Assembly (NCBI GenBank): GCA_011800155.1
Contig: CM022368.1
Span: 3,596,001-3,660,000, forward strand
DNA: 64,000 nucleotides
DNA from: Flammulina velutipes
Lineage: Eukaryota; Basidiomycota; Agaricomycetes; Agaricales; Physalacriaceae
Direction of reading: 5' to 3'
A program made the position numbers and the translations under genes. Within the stretch, counting starts at the first letter, position 1; the number at the start of each line of letters is the position of its first letter. Below the pieces are notes generated by a model. It was not told the origin of the DNA and did no database searches. It was given only the letters and a program-made list of their open reading frames with translations. Below are positions 46,832-56,163 of this stretch, piece after piece.

Positions 46832-47343
46832 GGCCAGAGTTACTCCTTACCGCTACTTACATTGTTTATTTCAATCATTTTAATACAAGTCCCACGCCAC
46901 ACCAGGCACGGTTGTCGGACGCTTAATCACCCGGTCATTCACGTATTCCGAATCCGATTTCAACTTGACCTTTGACCAAGACAAGTGGCGTCGGTTGGGG
47001 TAGACTCTCCTTGGATATGTACCCCTCCTACTCGGTCAGATCCTGGTAATAGAATTTCCTGCAGTGAAACAGTCACCATGTGAGGGTCATCTACCGACAT
47101 ACCCTTCCATGGCGATGTTCATTGCCAAATCTGGGCACACATCCGGTTTTCCGTACAAACCCTCAAGGTGAAACCCATTACCTGTACGATACGCTGCGCA
47201 ATCGACAATCATGAACGAGTGATAGATATCAGAACTGCGGGAGCGGGAACTGTTCAAATACGACGGGTTAAGGCTGTAAGTCTTCAGTGCTTTCTCTTCA
47301 TTCGCACCCCACCTTCATCTTCTTCTTTATTCTTCGTTTCGGG
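46832..47343. promoter_or_regulatory. Upstream region of RTA1-like copy 3
   Basis: About 510 bp. From roughly 47070 to 47343 it matches the upstream region of copy 4 (60677-60960, inverted), including CGTACAAAC..CTCAAGGTGAAAC, GCGCAATCG and GATAGATATCA. The two copies therefore keep related promoters. Confidence 0.6.
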
Positions 47344-48740
47344 ATGTCTTTATCAAACCGTGAGTGTTTTGGTCCTTATTGAACTTCCTGGGTATTGACG
47401 CCACATTCTCTAGTCACCACAGTGCTCATTGACTTGTCAACCATCGATCCCGAGGAAACCTCCTACGGATACATCCCAAGTCAAACAGTCTGCTACATTC
47501 TTTTGGTGCTCTTCGGCGTTTCAACGTGTATGCAATCCGTTTCGTGATCAACTTACGATATTGACGCGTCCTCCCTTGTAGTTGCGCATCTTTGCCAAGG
47601 ATTATGGTTTCGTATGTGGTGGACACTGCCTACTATCGTCCTCGCAGGCTTGTTGGAAGTGCTTGGATGGAGCGGTCGCCTGTGGTCGAGTTATAATCCC
47701 ATGAACGATGATGCCTTCATGATCCAGTAAGTGGCTCGTACATTGATACGTATCAGGTCCGTGCTAACCACGTATTCGTCTGTAGGATTGTCTGCACCAT
47801 CCTTGGCCCTACACCGCTCTTAGCAGCCAATTTCATCACACTGGGGGCCATAATCCGAGTTCTAGGCCCAATTTACAGCAGGGTCAGTCCCAGAAAATGT
47901 AAGCAGCAATCGTGTGGCGTTCATCCGTTCGTGGCGCTGATTTCTTCCGTAGATTCAATCTTCTTTGTTAGCTGCGACATCATCTCCCTTATTGTCCAAG
48001 GAGTTGGAGGTGGTATCGCTGCTAGTAGCGACGATGACAGAGAATCCGCTGACCTGGGCGGAAACATCATGCTTGGTGGTATCGTTTTCCAGCTTGGTCA
48101 GTCTTCCCTTCTCTTCAATGTCGGGTTAGTTTCTCATATCACGGTCGTTACAGTCATCATCACTGTCTACTCTTGCGTCGCGATTGAGTTCTTCTGGCGC
48201 CATATCCGTGATATCCCTTTCTCGTTGAAACCGAAGACCAACAGCGGTAGTCAAGTCACCCTCAATGCCTACCGAGGCGAGATGACTACACCCATCAAGG
48301 TCATGATAGGCGCATTGGTATTGAACCTTCTTTGCCTCTTCATTCGGTATGTAAAGATTGTCTTGATACCTGATTCCCCATGCTGACTATCTCATAGTGC
48401 CATCTATCGTACAATCGAGCTCTCCGACGGCTGGAATGGGAGAATCATCACCACTGAGGTTTACTTCAGTAAGCTTTCTACTACCTGTCGTCGACAATGA
48501 TTCTAAACCCCTCCAGATGTACTGGACGGAGCTATGGTCGTACTTGCCATGTACACGTTCAACTTGGCGCATCCTGGCTTCTTCGTTGGTCGTGACATGG
48601 GCAAGGAGGTGGAGAAAAAGGATTCGAGCTCGCTCCAGATGGCTGAGAACAACGCCTAGTTTACGATTCATGGTTTCTTCTTCTCTTCATTTTTGGACTT
48701 TATTGTAGATACATAGATCATTGTATACTTATATTACGCA
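47070..48740 (+). repeat. Inverted duplication, left arm, RTA1-like block
   Basis: The block spans promoter, gene and 3' flank of copy 3 and matches 59300-60945 in inverted orientation. The 3' flanks share GCCTAGTTTACGATTCATGG and TTTTGGACTTTATTGTAGAT. Confidence 0.75.
47344..48659 (+). CDS. RTA1-like seven-transmembrane protein, copy 3
   Basis: Best-preserved member of the cluster. Start MSLSN, intron, then TTVLIDLSTIDPEETSYGYI, SQTVCYILLVLFGVST, LCQGLWFRMWWTLPTIVLAG, LLEVLGWSGRLWSSYNP, TILGPTPLLAANFITLGAII with RVLGPIYSR, FFVSCDIISLIVQGVGGGIA, LGGNIMLGGIVFQL, VIITVYSCVAIEFFWRHIRD, YRGEMTTPIKVMIGALVLNL, IYRTIELSDGWNGRIITTEV and YTFNLAHPGFFVGRDMGKE. All are RTA1-family hallmarks and predict seven membrane helices. 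Eight introns. The function is unknown for this group; RTA1 relatives export or flip sphingoid bases or confer resistance to amphiphiles (family knowledge). Nearly identical to copy 4. Confidence 0.88.
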
Positions 48741-48811
48741 CATCAACACTTTATGAGTTACAGTTCGGAAGGTCCAACGGTTCGCATCCGAGGTACATGG
48801 TACACTTGTTC

Positions 48812-49611
48812 TCAGAGAACACCTTTTGTGCTAGGCACATCGTCGCCACCTGTCCGCTCAATAGCCTGGCGAATCGCCAGCGCCAGCGCTTTGAATGCAG
48901 ACTCGGAACTACAGAAGGATGAGAAGCTTCTCATAAAGATAAAATGATAGACTCACCGATGATGGTCGTTTTCTCCTCGGAGGACATCTACGTGAAGAGT
49001 ACACCCCGACGCAATGGCAAAGGAATAAAATATGTGAGGAATCATTTCAGTTGATAGATCTCCTATTTTCTCCCTCTTCAAGCCAAGGTCTGTTACGCAG
49101 TAAGGACGAGAGCAAATGTCGATGACTGCCCTCGAGAGCGCCTGGCGAAGGTTTAGATAGGAATTCAAGCTGGATAACAATCGTACCTCATCCAGAGGGG
49201 CAAATCCTGTGCCATAGCGGCGTATACCACGTACTTCACCCAGAGCCTCTTTGAAAGCGGCGCCAAGGGCTATCGCACTGTCCTGTAATGACAATCCGTC
49301 TAAGTCTGATTGGCCGGGAGGGATAAAATATGCATATCTGCAGTGTGATGATCGTCTATCCAGAGATCTCCGGTGCACTTCATCGTCAAAGACATGCCGC
49401 CATGCTTGGCCAGAGCTGTATACATCTGCTAAGCTGTCAAAGCGCAAAATTTCATGGAAATGTGTAGATTTACGTGGTCAAGAAAACCAATCCCAGTTTT
49501 CACATCGATAGTCTGAGCGACGCCAGAGCCTGGCGCGCAGTCCAAATTTATTGAGACTTCGACTTGAGTTTCGCTCGTTTTGCGAGAAATCGAGGCCGTT
49601 CGGGAGGACAT
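48812..49611 (-). CDS. HIS3: Imidazoleglycerol-phosphate dehydratase
   Basis: Sixth step of histidine biosynthesis, converting imidazoleglycerol phosphate to imidazoleacetol phosphate with Mn. Start [20 protein letters not shown]. Motifs: [20 protein letters not shown] with [47 protein letters not shown] (metal-binding HHxxED), [46 protein letters not shown] and [20 protein letters not shown]. Ends PSTKGVL. Five introns; the one inside HHTAED has AT-AC ends (49285-49337) or a damaged donor. Other introns are normal. Diverges from MSS51 by 78 bp. Confidence 0.93.
49285..49337 (-). other. Apparent AT-AC intron in HIS3
   Basis: On the minus strand the exon ends CACACTGCAG, followed by ATATGCATATTT, and the segment ends GTCATTAC before AGGACAGTGCG. 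Removing the 53 bases between gives HHTAEDSAIALG, the expected active-site sequence. Unspliced, the frame meets TAG. No GT donor nearby restores the frame. The ends fit a U2-type AT-AC intron (ATATGC resembles GTATGC); a U12 branch site was not seen. Confidence 0.65.
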
Positions 49612-49689
49612 GATGGCAAATGGCGAAGCGTGATGGTGATTTGCCAACAAAACAAGGAAAACAAGCGTCCACTTTCACCATCAACGCCG
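49612..49689. promoter_or_regulatory. 78-bp bidirectional promoter, HIS3/MSS51
   Basis: Only 78 bp separate the two divergent start codons, so each gene's leader or promoter overlaps the other's region. Confidence 0.4.
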
Positions 49690-51408
49690 ATGGCCTTGTC
49701 GCTGTCGCGGTCGCTCTGCTCGCGACATGTCGCGTCTGCAATACGGCCGCTCGTCGTCGCCCCACAGCGACGCCTGCTCTTCAGCTTTTTCCGGAAAAAG
49801 AAACTCGAAAAGGTGGAACCGCCAGACCCAATACCGTTACTTGCCGAAGACAACTTGTTCCACCGTTTTTCAGAGTCTCCGCTGCCCGCTGTGAGAGCAA
49901 GAGCAGAGGTCATAATGTCGATGGCGCCTTGCCCAGTCTGTTCATCGCACGACCACCACCAGCATGTTACAATCGAAGCTCAGCCCAAGACTGTCAAGTT
50001 TGAATGTCCAGACTGTGGCTGGCCAACGCATTGCTCAGAGGAACATTGGAAGGAGGACAAGGAGCACGAAAAGTACTGCTCGCGGCTGCGTGAAGCGAAT
50101 GAAGACGAACACGACCTGCGAAGTGGCCGCAAAATGTGGGAGTTTGAATTGCCTGGTGCGTTCCGTTTCCTTCTCTTCCTTCTCTTCTGACTGGCTGTGT
50201 AGGTCCACAAGGATACGAGGAGACAGTCTCGTTTTCCAACTGGGACATATACTGGTATACTCGCGGTCATCCATCCATGGACACGGAACGGTCACGGCGA
50301 CATATTAGTAAACTCCTCAGCTATCCCATGACTATTGGCAGCGTCCTACATCAACATAGTAGTCTGATGCTCAACAACCAGCGGTTGACTCCAGAGGGAA
50401 GCAGATCTATGGCTGGTTAGTATATCGTTCTCCGCACATCCGTGTTCTCAATTCTCTGTAGCCATCCGGTCAACGCTACACACACCTACTGGGGCTCCGG
50501 AAACACAAGAAGCCAGTGTCGGCAAACCTCAAGTCCGCATCTTTGTGTTAGGAGCTCGCGCCGAGTCATCTCTGCCACCCCATGTCTGGGAGCAACTGGG
50601 CTTCCTCTTTCCAGCCGCCAACTTTAATCTCTTCTTTATCGGACCCCAAGTTTCTTTACCCAAGGATGTCCAATACCCCAAGGAAAAGAAACCCGAGCCA
50701 CAACCTCAAGCTGAAGCCGCACAGACGTCGTCGGACGCCACCAGCGCGTCACCGTCTAACGCAGACGCGTCCAGTCCGGCCCCTTCCACAGATGTCGTCC
50801 AGAAAGAAGAAGAGAAACCTCTCTACGTTCCCAACATCTACCAACCGGAAATCCCAGCATCCATCGTCCCCCAGAAACGTACCCGCGCGTCCATAAATCG
50901 CTACAACGTTCCCTCCTACACCACACCATACACCTTCCAAATGACCTTGACTGGTCTGCAAACAAACTACAAGGAAGTGCACCACCTCTTTGAAGAGACC
51001 CTCGATCCGTACAGCGATTGTTTCTTCTTCTTTTCGCCCGGCTTTGGATTCCCGTCTCAGACGTCCGTGGACGAGGATGGAAAACCCCTCCTCCAAATAT
51101 CCTCGCCTACCGAATGGGGCCCCGTGCTTCCGATGCTGCTCGCCTCTAAATGCCCCATATTCGTCACAGGTTTCTCCCCCGCCGACGTCGAGCGCGATAT
51201 CAAATCCCTGTCTACCGCTCCCGGCGTCGCAGGCGAGTTCGAATGGGTCGTCACACCAGGACCGAACACCTTTGGCAGCGAGAAGTGGGAAGTGGCCGAC
51301 TTTGACCCGCGTGTCATGGTCAAGACAAATTGGGGCATCTGGGCTATCCGTGGTAAAAGTAGAGATATCCAGGAGAGGACCTTGCTCGACAAGATTCTCC
51401 TGCGATAG
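49690..51408 (+). CDS. MSS51: Mss51-like mitochondrial COX1 translational activator
   Basis: Mitochondrial protein that in yeast promotes COX1 mRNA translation and early assembly of cytochrome oxidase. N-terminal targeting sequence MALSLSRSLCSRHVASAIRP followed by basic RRLLFSFFRKKK. The zinc-binding segment has CPVCSSHDHHQH, FECPDCGWPTHCSEEHWK and HEKYCSRLREANEDEHDL (MYND-like). The core has GYEETVSFSNWDIYWYTRG, RHISKLLSYPMTIGSVLHQ, VRIFVLGARAESSLPPHVWE and LFPAANFNLFFIGPQV. An acidic, Pro/Ser-rich insert follows. The C-terminal half has YTTPYTFQMTLTGLQTNYKE, DCFFFFSPGFGFPSQ and ILASKCPIFVTGFSP-like text ending LLDKILLR. Two introns. About 535 residues. The start is taken at the first ATG giving a good targeting peptide. 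Confidence 0.88.
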
Positions 51409-51815
51409 AGAAATGGTTATGTACTCCTCGCTTAATGTTATTACCTCCCAAGTCACGATATCTTCCAGGCGTACCGTTAATGCGAAAGAATCATAAATCT
51501 TACTGTTCGATCTCCTGGGCTAGGGTGAATTGTCTGTGTATATGTGGCGCCATCCGTTTCGTTTGATGGAAGAACTGGAGAGATTGAACGTGATTCTCTA
51601 GGATTGCAGGCGGCAGAAGCTGAGTCCATGTTCAATTGTCGAATCAAGATGATTTACGTCGCTTCTCAAGCCACTAACACATGGACCATTCTTCGCAGAG
51701 TACTGCATAGAAAAGCCCGGTGCTGGGTAGGAACACCGTCGATCGCGCCCAAGCAAGAAGATTTCCCAGGGATTTGTATATAAATTCTAGGAAAGCCAAC
51801 ACACATTCTTGCAAG
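51409..51815. other. Intergenic region downstream of MSS51
   Basis: About 400 bp, with TTTGTATATAAATTC at 51774-51788, a TATA candidate about 35-40 bp before the next ATG. No gene seen. Confidence 0.4.
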
Positions 51816-52400
51816 ATGATTCCCATCGTACATCCTACTCTCTGCGTGGTCTTAGCATTGCTGGTAACCGTCATCGCCAGCCCACCTAGCAACCTCCCTC
51901 CCGCCCCACAAGGAGTGTTCACAGTGCAAGGAAGCTCAATCATCGACGCAAACATCGACACGACCTGGGCGCTCCTCCTCGACTTCCCATCATACCCCAA
52001 CTGGAATCCATTCGTCAGGTTCCAATTACCCCCCCTGCTCTACCACTTCACTCCGAGTCTAACGACACCCCCATAGATCCTCAGTCATAACAAACGACCT
52101 CGGCATCCCCTCGTCCGACCAAACACCCCGCCTCAACGCCACACTCCGGCTCACAGTCCAAATCCCGCATCTGTCCCCTCCCGTCGACGCCGACACGCCC
52201 TCCAACCCGCTCCACGAGCATACCACCATTGATGAGATTACGGATATCGATGTGGGAAATTACAGGATCGCGTGGGGCGTCAAGGGGGTGTCGAAGGATA
52301 TTCTGGATGCGGTGAGGTGGACCGCGGTGAGCAGGTTCGTGGATGAGGAGGATGGGAGGACGAAGACGTTTTATGAATCGAGGGAGGTGTATAATGGGGG

Positions 52401-53409
52401 CACTGGGCGGGTAGAAGTTGGTGAAATTCATGATTCATTTCATGTCCTTTCGTCGTACTTTTCAAGTCATATCCTAATGAATTTCAACTACCTAATGATG
52501 AATTTCATTTGCTTTGACATGATTTTATTCATGTACTTTTTTGCCCATATCATGTTCCTTTTTCACGAGGAACCTGGTGAATCTCAAGTGAGATTTCCGT
52601 GCGGTACACAGCCAGTCATGATACTGTTGAATGATTCTCATTCTCTTATTCCAGTGACTTTCACAAGCAAAGAAAGCAAAAATGAATCAATTCTGGTGCT
52701 ACACTAGACACGATATATGGCGACAGTAGAAAGATAAGTATAGGATGGAACAGGATCGCGGAGGGACATAGTAATGACACGGTGATAACGAGGTGAGGGT
52801 GTAGTGAGTGGTGGGGCATGGGGATGACGGGGAAGCCTAACGCGGCGACGACAGGTGGGGCATCGGAAACGATGGTGTTAGCAAAACATGATTCGTTGAG
52901 GCAAAATGTTACGCACCATGTTGGAGTTGTCTCTAGCCGAGGCGCGTTTGCAGGCGCACACATGATGTGGAGCCATGAGCGCCATTGCGGAGTCCGATGT
53001 TGTTTGAGTACGGACTACAGGCTACAAGAAGCCACAAGGTGTCAGTCCAGCAGCATTGGGTGATCAATCATGAATACCGATGGTAAGAGCGACAACGGTC
53101 GGCGGGCGGCGGGCGGCGGGAGGGAGTGATTCCCGGTGGATTTCTGTGGTGGAGATGATGGTGGTGGCAGGAAGTCAAGGCGTGGAGACCAGTTGGAGGC
53201 AACTTATGATGACGATGTCATCGTTCCCACGCCATCTCCGTGCAAAAAAACCCAAGTGCGAACACAATGAAAATATACTCATGTCATTTTCTGATGACTG
53301 CACCATTTCATGTGGAATATATGACTTGAAATATTCATGATAAAAGTAAATGAATAATGAATCTCATGTTCCGGTAACATGAATTTCACCAACTTCTACC
53401 CGCCCAGTG
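52401..53409. mobile_element. Non-autonomous CACTA-like DNA transposon (MITE-like) with perfect 32-bp terminal inverted repeats
   Basis: Left end 52401-52432 begins CACTGGGCGGGTAGAAGTTG and the right end 53378-53409 is its exact reverse complement, ending CAGTG. Flanks allow a 3-bp target duplication GGG with CACTG ends, or GGGGC (52397-52401 and 53409-53413) if the element is trimmed by one base each side. CACTG/CAGTG ends with 3-bp duplications fit the CACTA (EnSpm/CMC) superfamily. The outer 200-250 bp on each side are AT-rich with many CATGAAAT/ATTCATG-type motifs in both orientations (subterminal repeats). The 600-bp core is GC-rich. Frames inside (for example 52818-53063) resemble no transposase, so it needs a transposase from elsewhere. 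Confidence 0.9.
53101..53125 (+). other. G-quadruplex-like G-rich tract inside the transposon core
   Basis: At least four GGG runs spaced by 1-4 bases (GGGCGGCGGGCGG..GGGAGGG) within 25 bp. Such tracts can fold as G-quadruplexes; activity here is untested. Confidence 0.5.
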
Positions 53410-53688
53410 GGGCCTTGCGGGAACGATCAAGGCTTTGTTTGAGGATGCTCTGAATGAAGCGTTCCAGGCGCAGGCAGACGCGATGAAGGCGAGGTTGGAG
53501 TAATACTGCAGATTGCTTGTTCTAGTGGTCAAATATGTGTGGCGTTGTAAAACATAACCATTTGAATTGTATGCAATGCATTCTTAGCGACAAGACAATT
53601 TACAATGAACAGTAATCGTGAATATGGATCCTCCAGTAACTTATTGGATATGCAAATACAACAGATAAATAGTATGAGGATGCAATAA

Positions 53689-55991
53689 CTAAGAGTACTC
53701 TGGCCCCTCACTCAAGGCGTCCAGAAAAAGCTTCAGGTCCTGCTGGTCAATCTCCAAAACACTGGTATCGAACGAACCATGCCGTACACGGGCGTTACAT
53801 CGCTCTTTCGCCTCTAGAAATGCAATGGCGAACTCGCTTGAAAGGATGAGATGAGCAAACGCAAAATGGAGGAGAGAAACAGAAAAACGAACTTTTTACG
53901 GACATCACCTAGCTCCATGGCGGCGGTGACACCCACAACGATGTACGAGCCTCGAGTCTCATTGAGACACGCAACGACGAACGGTAGGCTTTTTCGTTTG
54001 GATTTTCGGCCCATCGTAGTGCCAGACATTCTGTCCCTGAGGGCGTCGACAAGCCATAGAGCTAATCTGGAGAGTACACCAGGATGTGCGAAAAGAGGGA
54101 GATCAGGGCCTTGCGTGAGGACGACGACGTGATGACTTCGCATGGGTCGTATATCTCGCTTGTCGATAATGGACGTCCCCTGCCTGATGATGGCGCGATG
54201 CAACGTCATGGAGAGGTTGAGAGCATTCCGGAGTTGGCTGATACTACATCCACAGGTCAGGACAGTGTATGAGTAGAAGGACGAAACTTACTCGGACAAT
54301 GAATCGTACGCTGACCAGAAGTTCTGTACCCACCACTTGACCTCCGCCTTGTCTGTCTCTTCGCCCTCTTCATTAAAAGCCTTGGGTCCACCAGATTGAG
54401 CGACTTCGCCGCCGGGCGGTACGTTCTCACGCTCTTCGTCTTTTCGGCGCTTGGTTTCCCGTACGGCACCTGGCGCCTCCCATACCTTGCCTGAACCAAA
54501 CCACTCCCCTCCATTACGGGCACCCTCTATCTCGACCTCCATTCGTATCCCGGCAGCCACGTCTAGTAGAGCGTCGATCCCTTCCACCGCATCGGCCGCT
54601 GACAGAGGTTGTGAGCGGTAGCCATAACATCGCATGAAGGAAGGATAGGTGAGCTCCACCATCCCGTACTCTGGGGCGATGTCATTCAGCTTCTGAACCA
54701 GACTCTTCTTCAAGTCGACGTCCATGTGTGGGTAGGGCTGTTGAGTCTGCGGTATCGAGAATCCCATCTTGGCCAGTAGTCCTGTGAGCTTCTTCCTACC
54801 CTTGTCTTGCCATATGCCGAGCTTGCTGGCAACATAGCTAGAATGAAACATTGCATCGTAGAGATTCCAATGTCTGAAGAGCGTGAAGCGAAGCTCTTCT
54901 GAGATGCGTATGCTGAGGTCATCGGGATTTAGGGATATGGTAGCTTTATCGCCTGTGGGAGCAGTGGGATTGAGTCGAGATACTTCGTCAAGGTATCCTT
55001 CGTGGAAGGCTTTGTACTTTTCGCGGGGTATTCGAGCCCTTGTGTATTGATATGTGAGGCCGAGGATGGCGAGCCATAGGAGTTCGTTGTCGACGCGTTC
55101 TAGGACTGTAGCGAGAATGTAGATAGTGCTTGCTGCGCCTTGTCCGTTCCACGTGCCGGCCATGTAGTATTTGTTGAGGAGTCGTGAATAGTCGTCGCGC
55201 TGGTCACGCGTCATGCGGTGCGCCCGGGGTTCTTTCCGCCGTCGTTTGCCGCCGTCATTGCCGTCTCCCAGTGAGCGGCGTTTCCGGGACGGTCCCGCCT
55301 CCGACTCGTAATCTTCATCGTCTTCTTCTTCTTCGGGATCATCAGACTCCAAGTCAGAATCCTCTTCGTCCGAATCGGGTTCTGGGTCGAACTGGAATGG
55401 TGTTTGTGTTTGTGGAGGATGGGCGGAATATGGTAGCGACATACCATAAGCGCCTCCCAGGCCATTTGCTCGTCCTTTAAACGTTCCGCGTCGCCGTCGT
55501 CCCATACTACGATGCGATCGCCGTTCTCGCCAGTCCCAAATAAACTTGATAAATTCGTTGGCCGCGCAGAGTCGATAACATGGACAGCCACGGAGGGTCT
55601 GAATGCACCGAACCAGGCGTCGGAAGAGAGATCCTGTATACCACCCATGTTGAGGAGTATCAGGCTATGCAGCTGGTTTCCCATCAGTCAGTGTTCGCGT
55701 AGTAATAGGCAGAACACGCACTTCTGGTATCGACTTGAGGTCCTCTCTGACGATCTGAAACTCTGATATTCCAGCGACTGGTATTATGCGATACAGAACA
55801 TCGTCCTGTTTGAAGAGGTCGGCGAGCATGCGGGCGGCACAGAGTGCATCGACGTCGGGGGCAACGAGCATGATGACGGAGGAGGCGGACGTCGATGGGG
55901 ACCGTCGGTGGGCCTTGAGAATGTCGCTGTACGCCTCGCCATAGGAGCGACGCGTCGAGGTCGCGAGTTGCGGCGGCGGGATATAAACCAT
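53689..55991 (-). CDS. CDC45: Cdc45 DNA replication initiation protein
   Basis: Essential subunit of the CMG helicase at replication forks. Start MVYIPPPQLATSTRRSYGEA, YSDILKAHRRSP, then the DHH-like fold: VIMLVAPDVDALCAARMLAD, LLFK-like segment, YRIIPVAGISEFQIVREDL, ILLNMGGIQDL, HVIDSARPTNLSSLFG, RIVVWDDGD. An acidic linker (SDEEDSDLESDDPEEEEDDE) with a basic nuclear signal (PSRKRRS, GKRRRKEPR) follows, as in all Cdc45. The C-terminal part has NKYYMAGTWNGQGAASTIYI, NELLWLAILGLTYQYT, FTLFRHWNLYDAMFHSSYVA, LAKMGFSIPQTQQPY and MELGDVRK. It ends LDALSEGPEYS. About six introns, roughly 690 residues. Complete. Confidence 0.93.
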
Positions 55992-56163
55992 TGGCTGATG
56001 ACGGGAAGAAGACCACGGTGAGCGTGACTCAACGGAGTGTCGCGTCAATCACGTGCCTTTAGTCACAGCAGAGTTACCCACGCGTCATCCCAATGTCTTG
56101 CCATCATGGCCAACGGCTGCGCTGTTACTATTAGCGAGCACCGTGTCTTCAACGTGGCCGACA

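Larger units (their letters stand above)
51816..53503 (+). pseudogene. SRPBCC/START-like secreted protein gene split by a transposon
   Basis: Start MIPIVHPTLCVVLALLVTVI is a signal peptide or membrane anchor. The lipid-binding-fold part follows (VQGSSIIDANIDTTWALLLD, FPSYPNWNPFVR, an intron, then SSVITNDLGIPSS, TIDEITDIDVGNYRIAWGVK, AVSRFVDEEDGRTKTFYESR). This pattern is that of the SRPBCC/polyketide cyclase superfamily; substrate unknown. After EVYNG the sequence enters a 1-kb inverted-repeat element (52401-53409). The missing C-terminus resumes beyond it: LAGTIKALFEDALNEAF and ADAMKARLE, stop at 53501-53503. The two parts are in one frame when the element and one target-site copy are ignored, and no other damage was seen. 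So the insertion is recent. A truncated product ending inside the element is possible. Confidence 0.82.

Noticed and set aside
47168..47398. Plus-strand frame upstream of RTA1 copy 3, also present upstream of copy 4 (60649-60855)
   Set aside because: Conservation between the two is explained by the recent duplication; the frame overlaps the true start MSLSN in another register and has no domain.
52661..53063. Frames inside the inverted-repeat element, possible transposase or cargo
   Set aside because: Short, Pro/Ser- or Gly-rich, on both strands, without any DDE-type motif; more likely chance frames in a GC-rich core.
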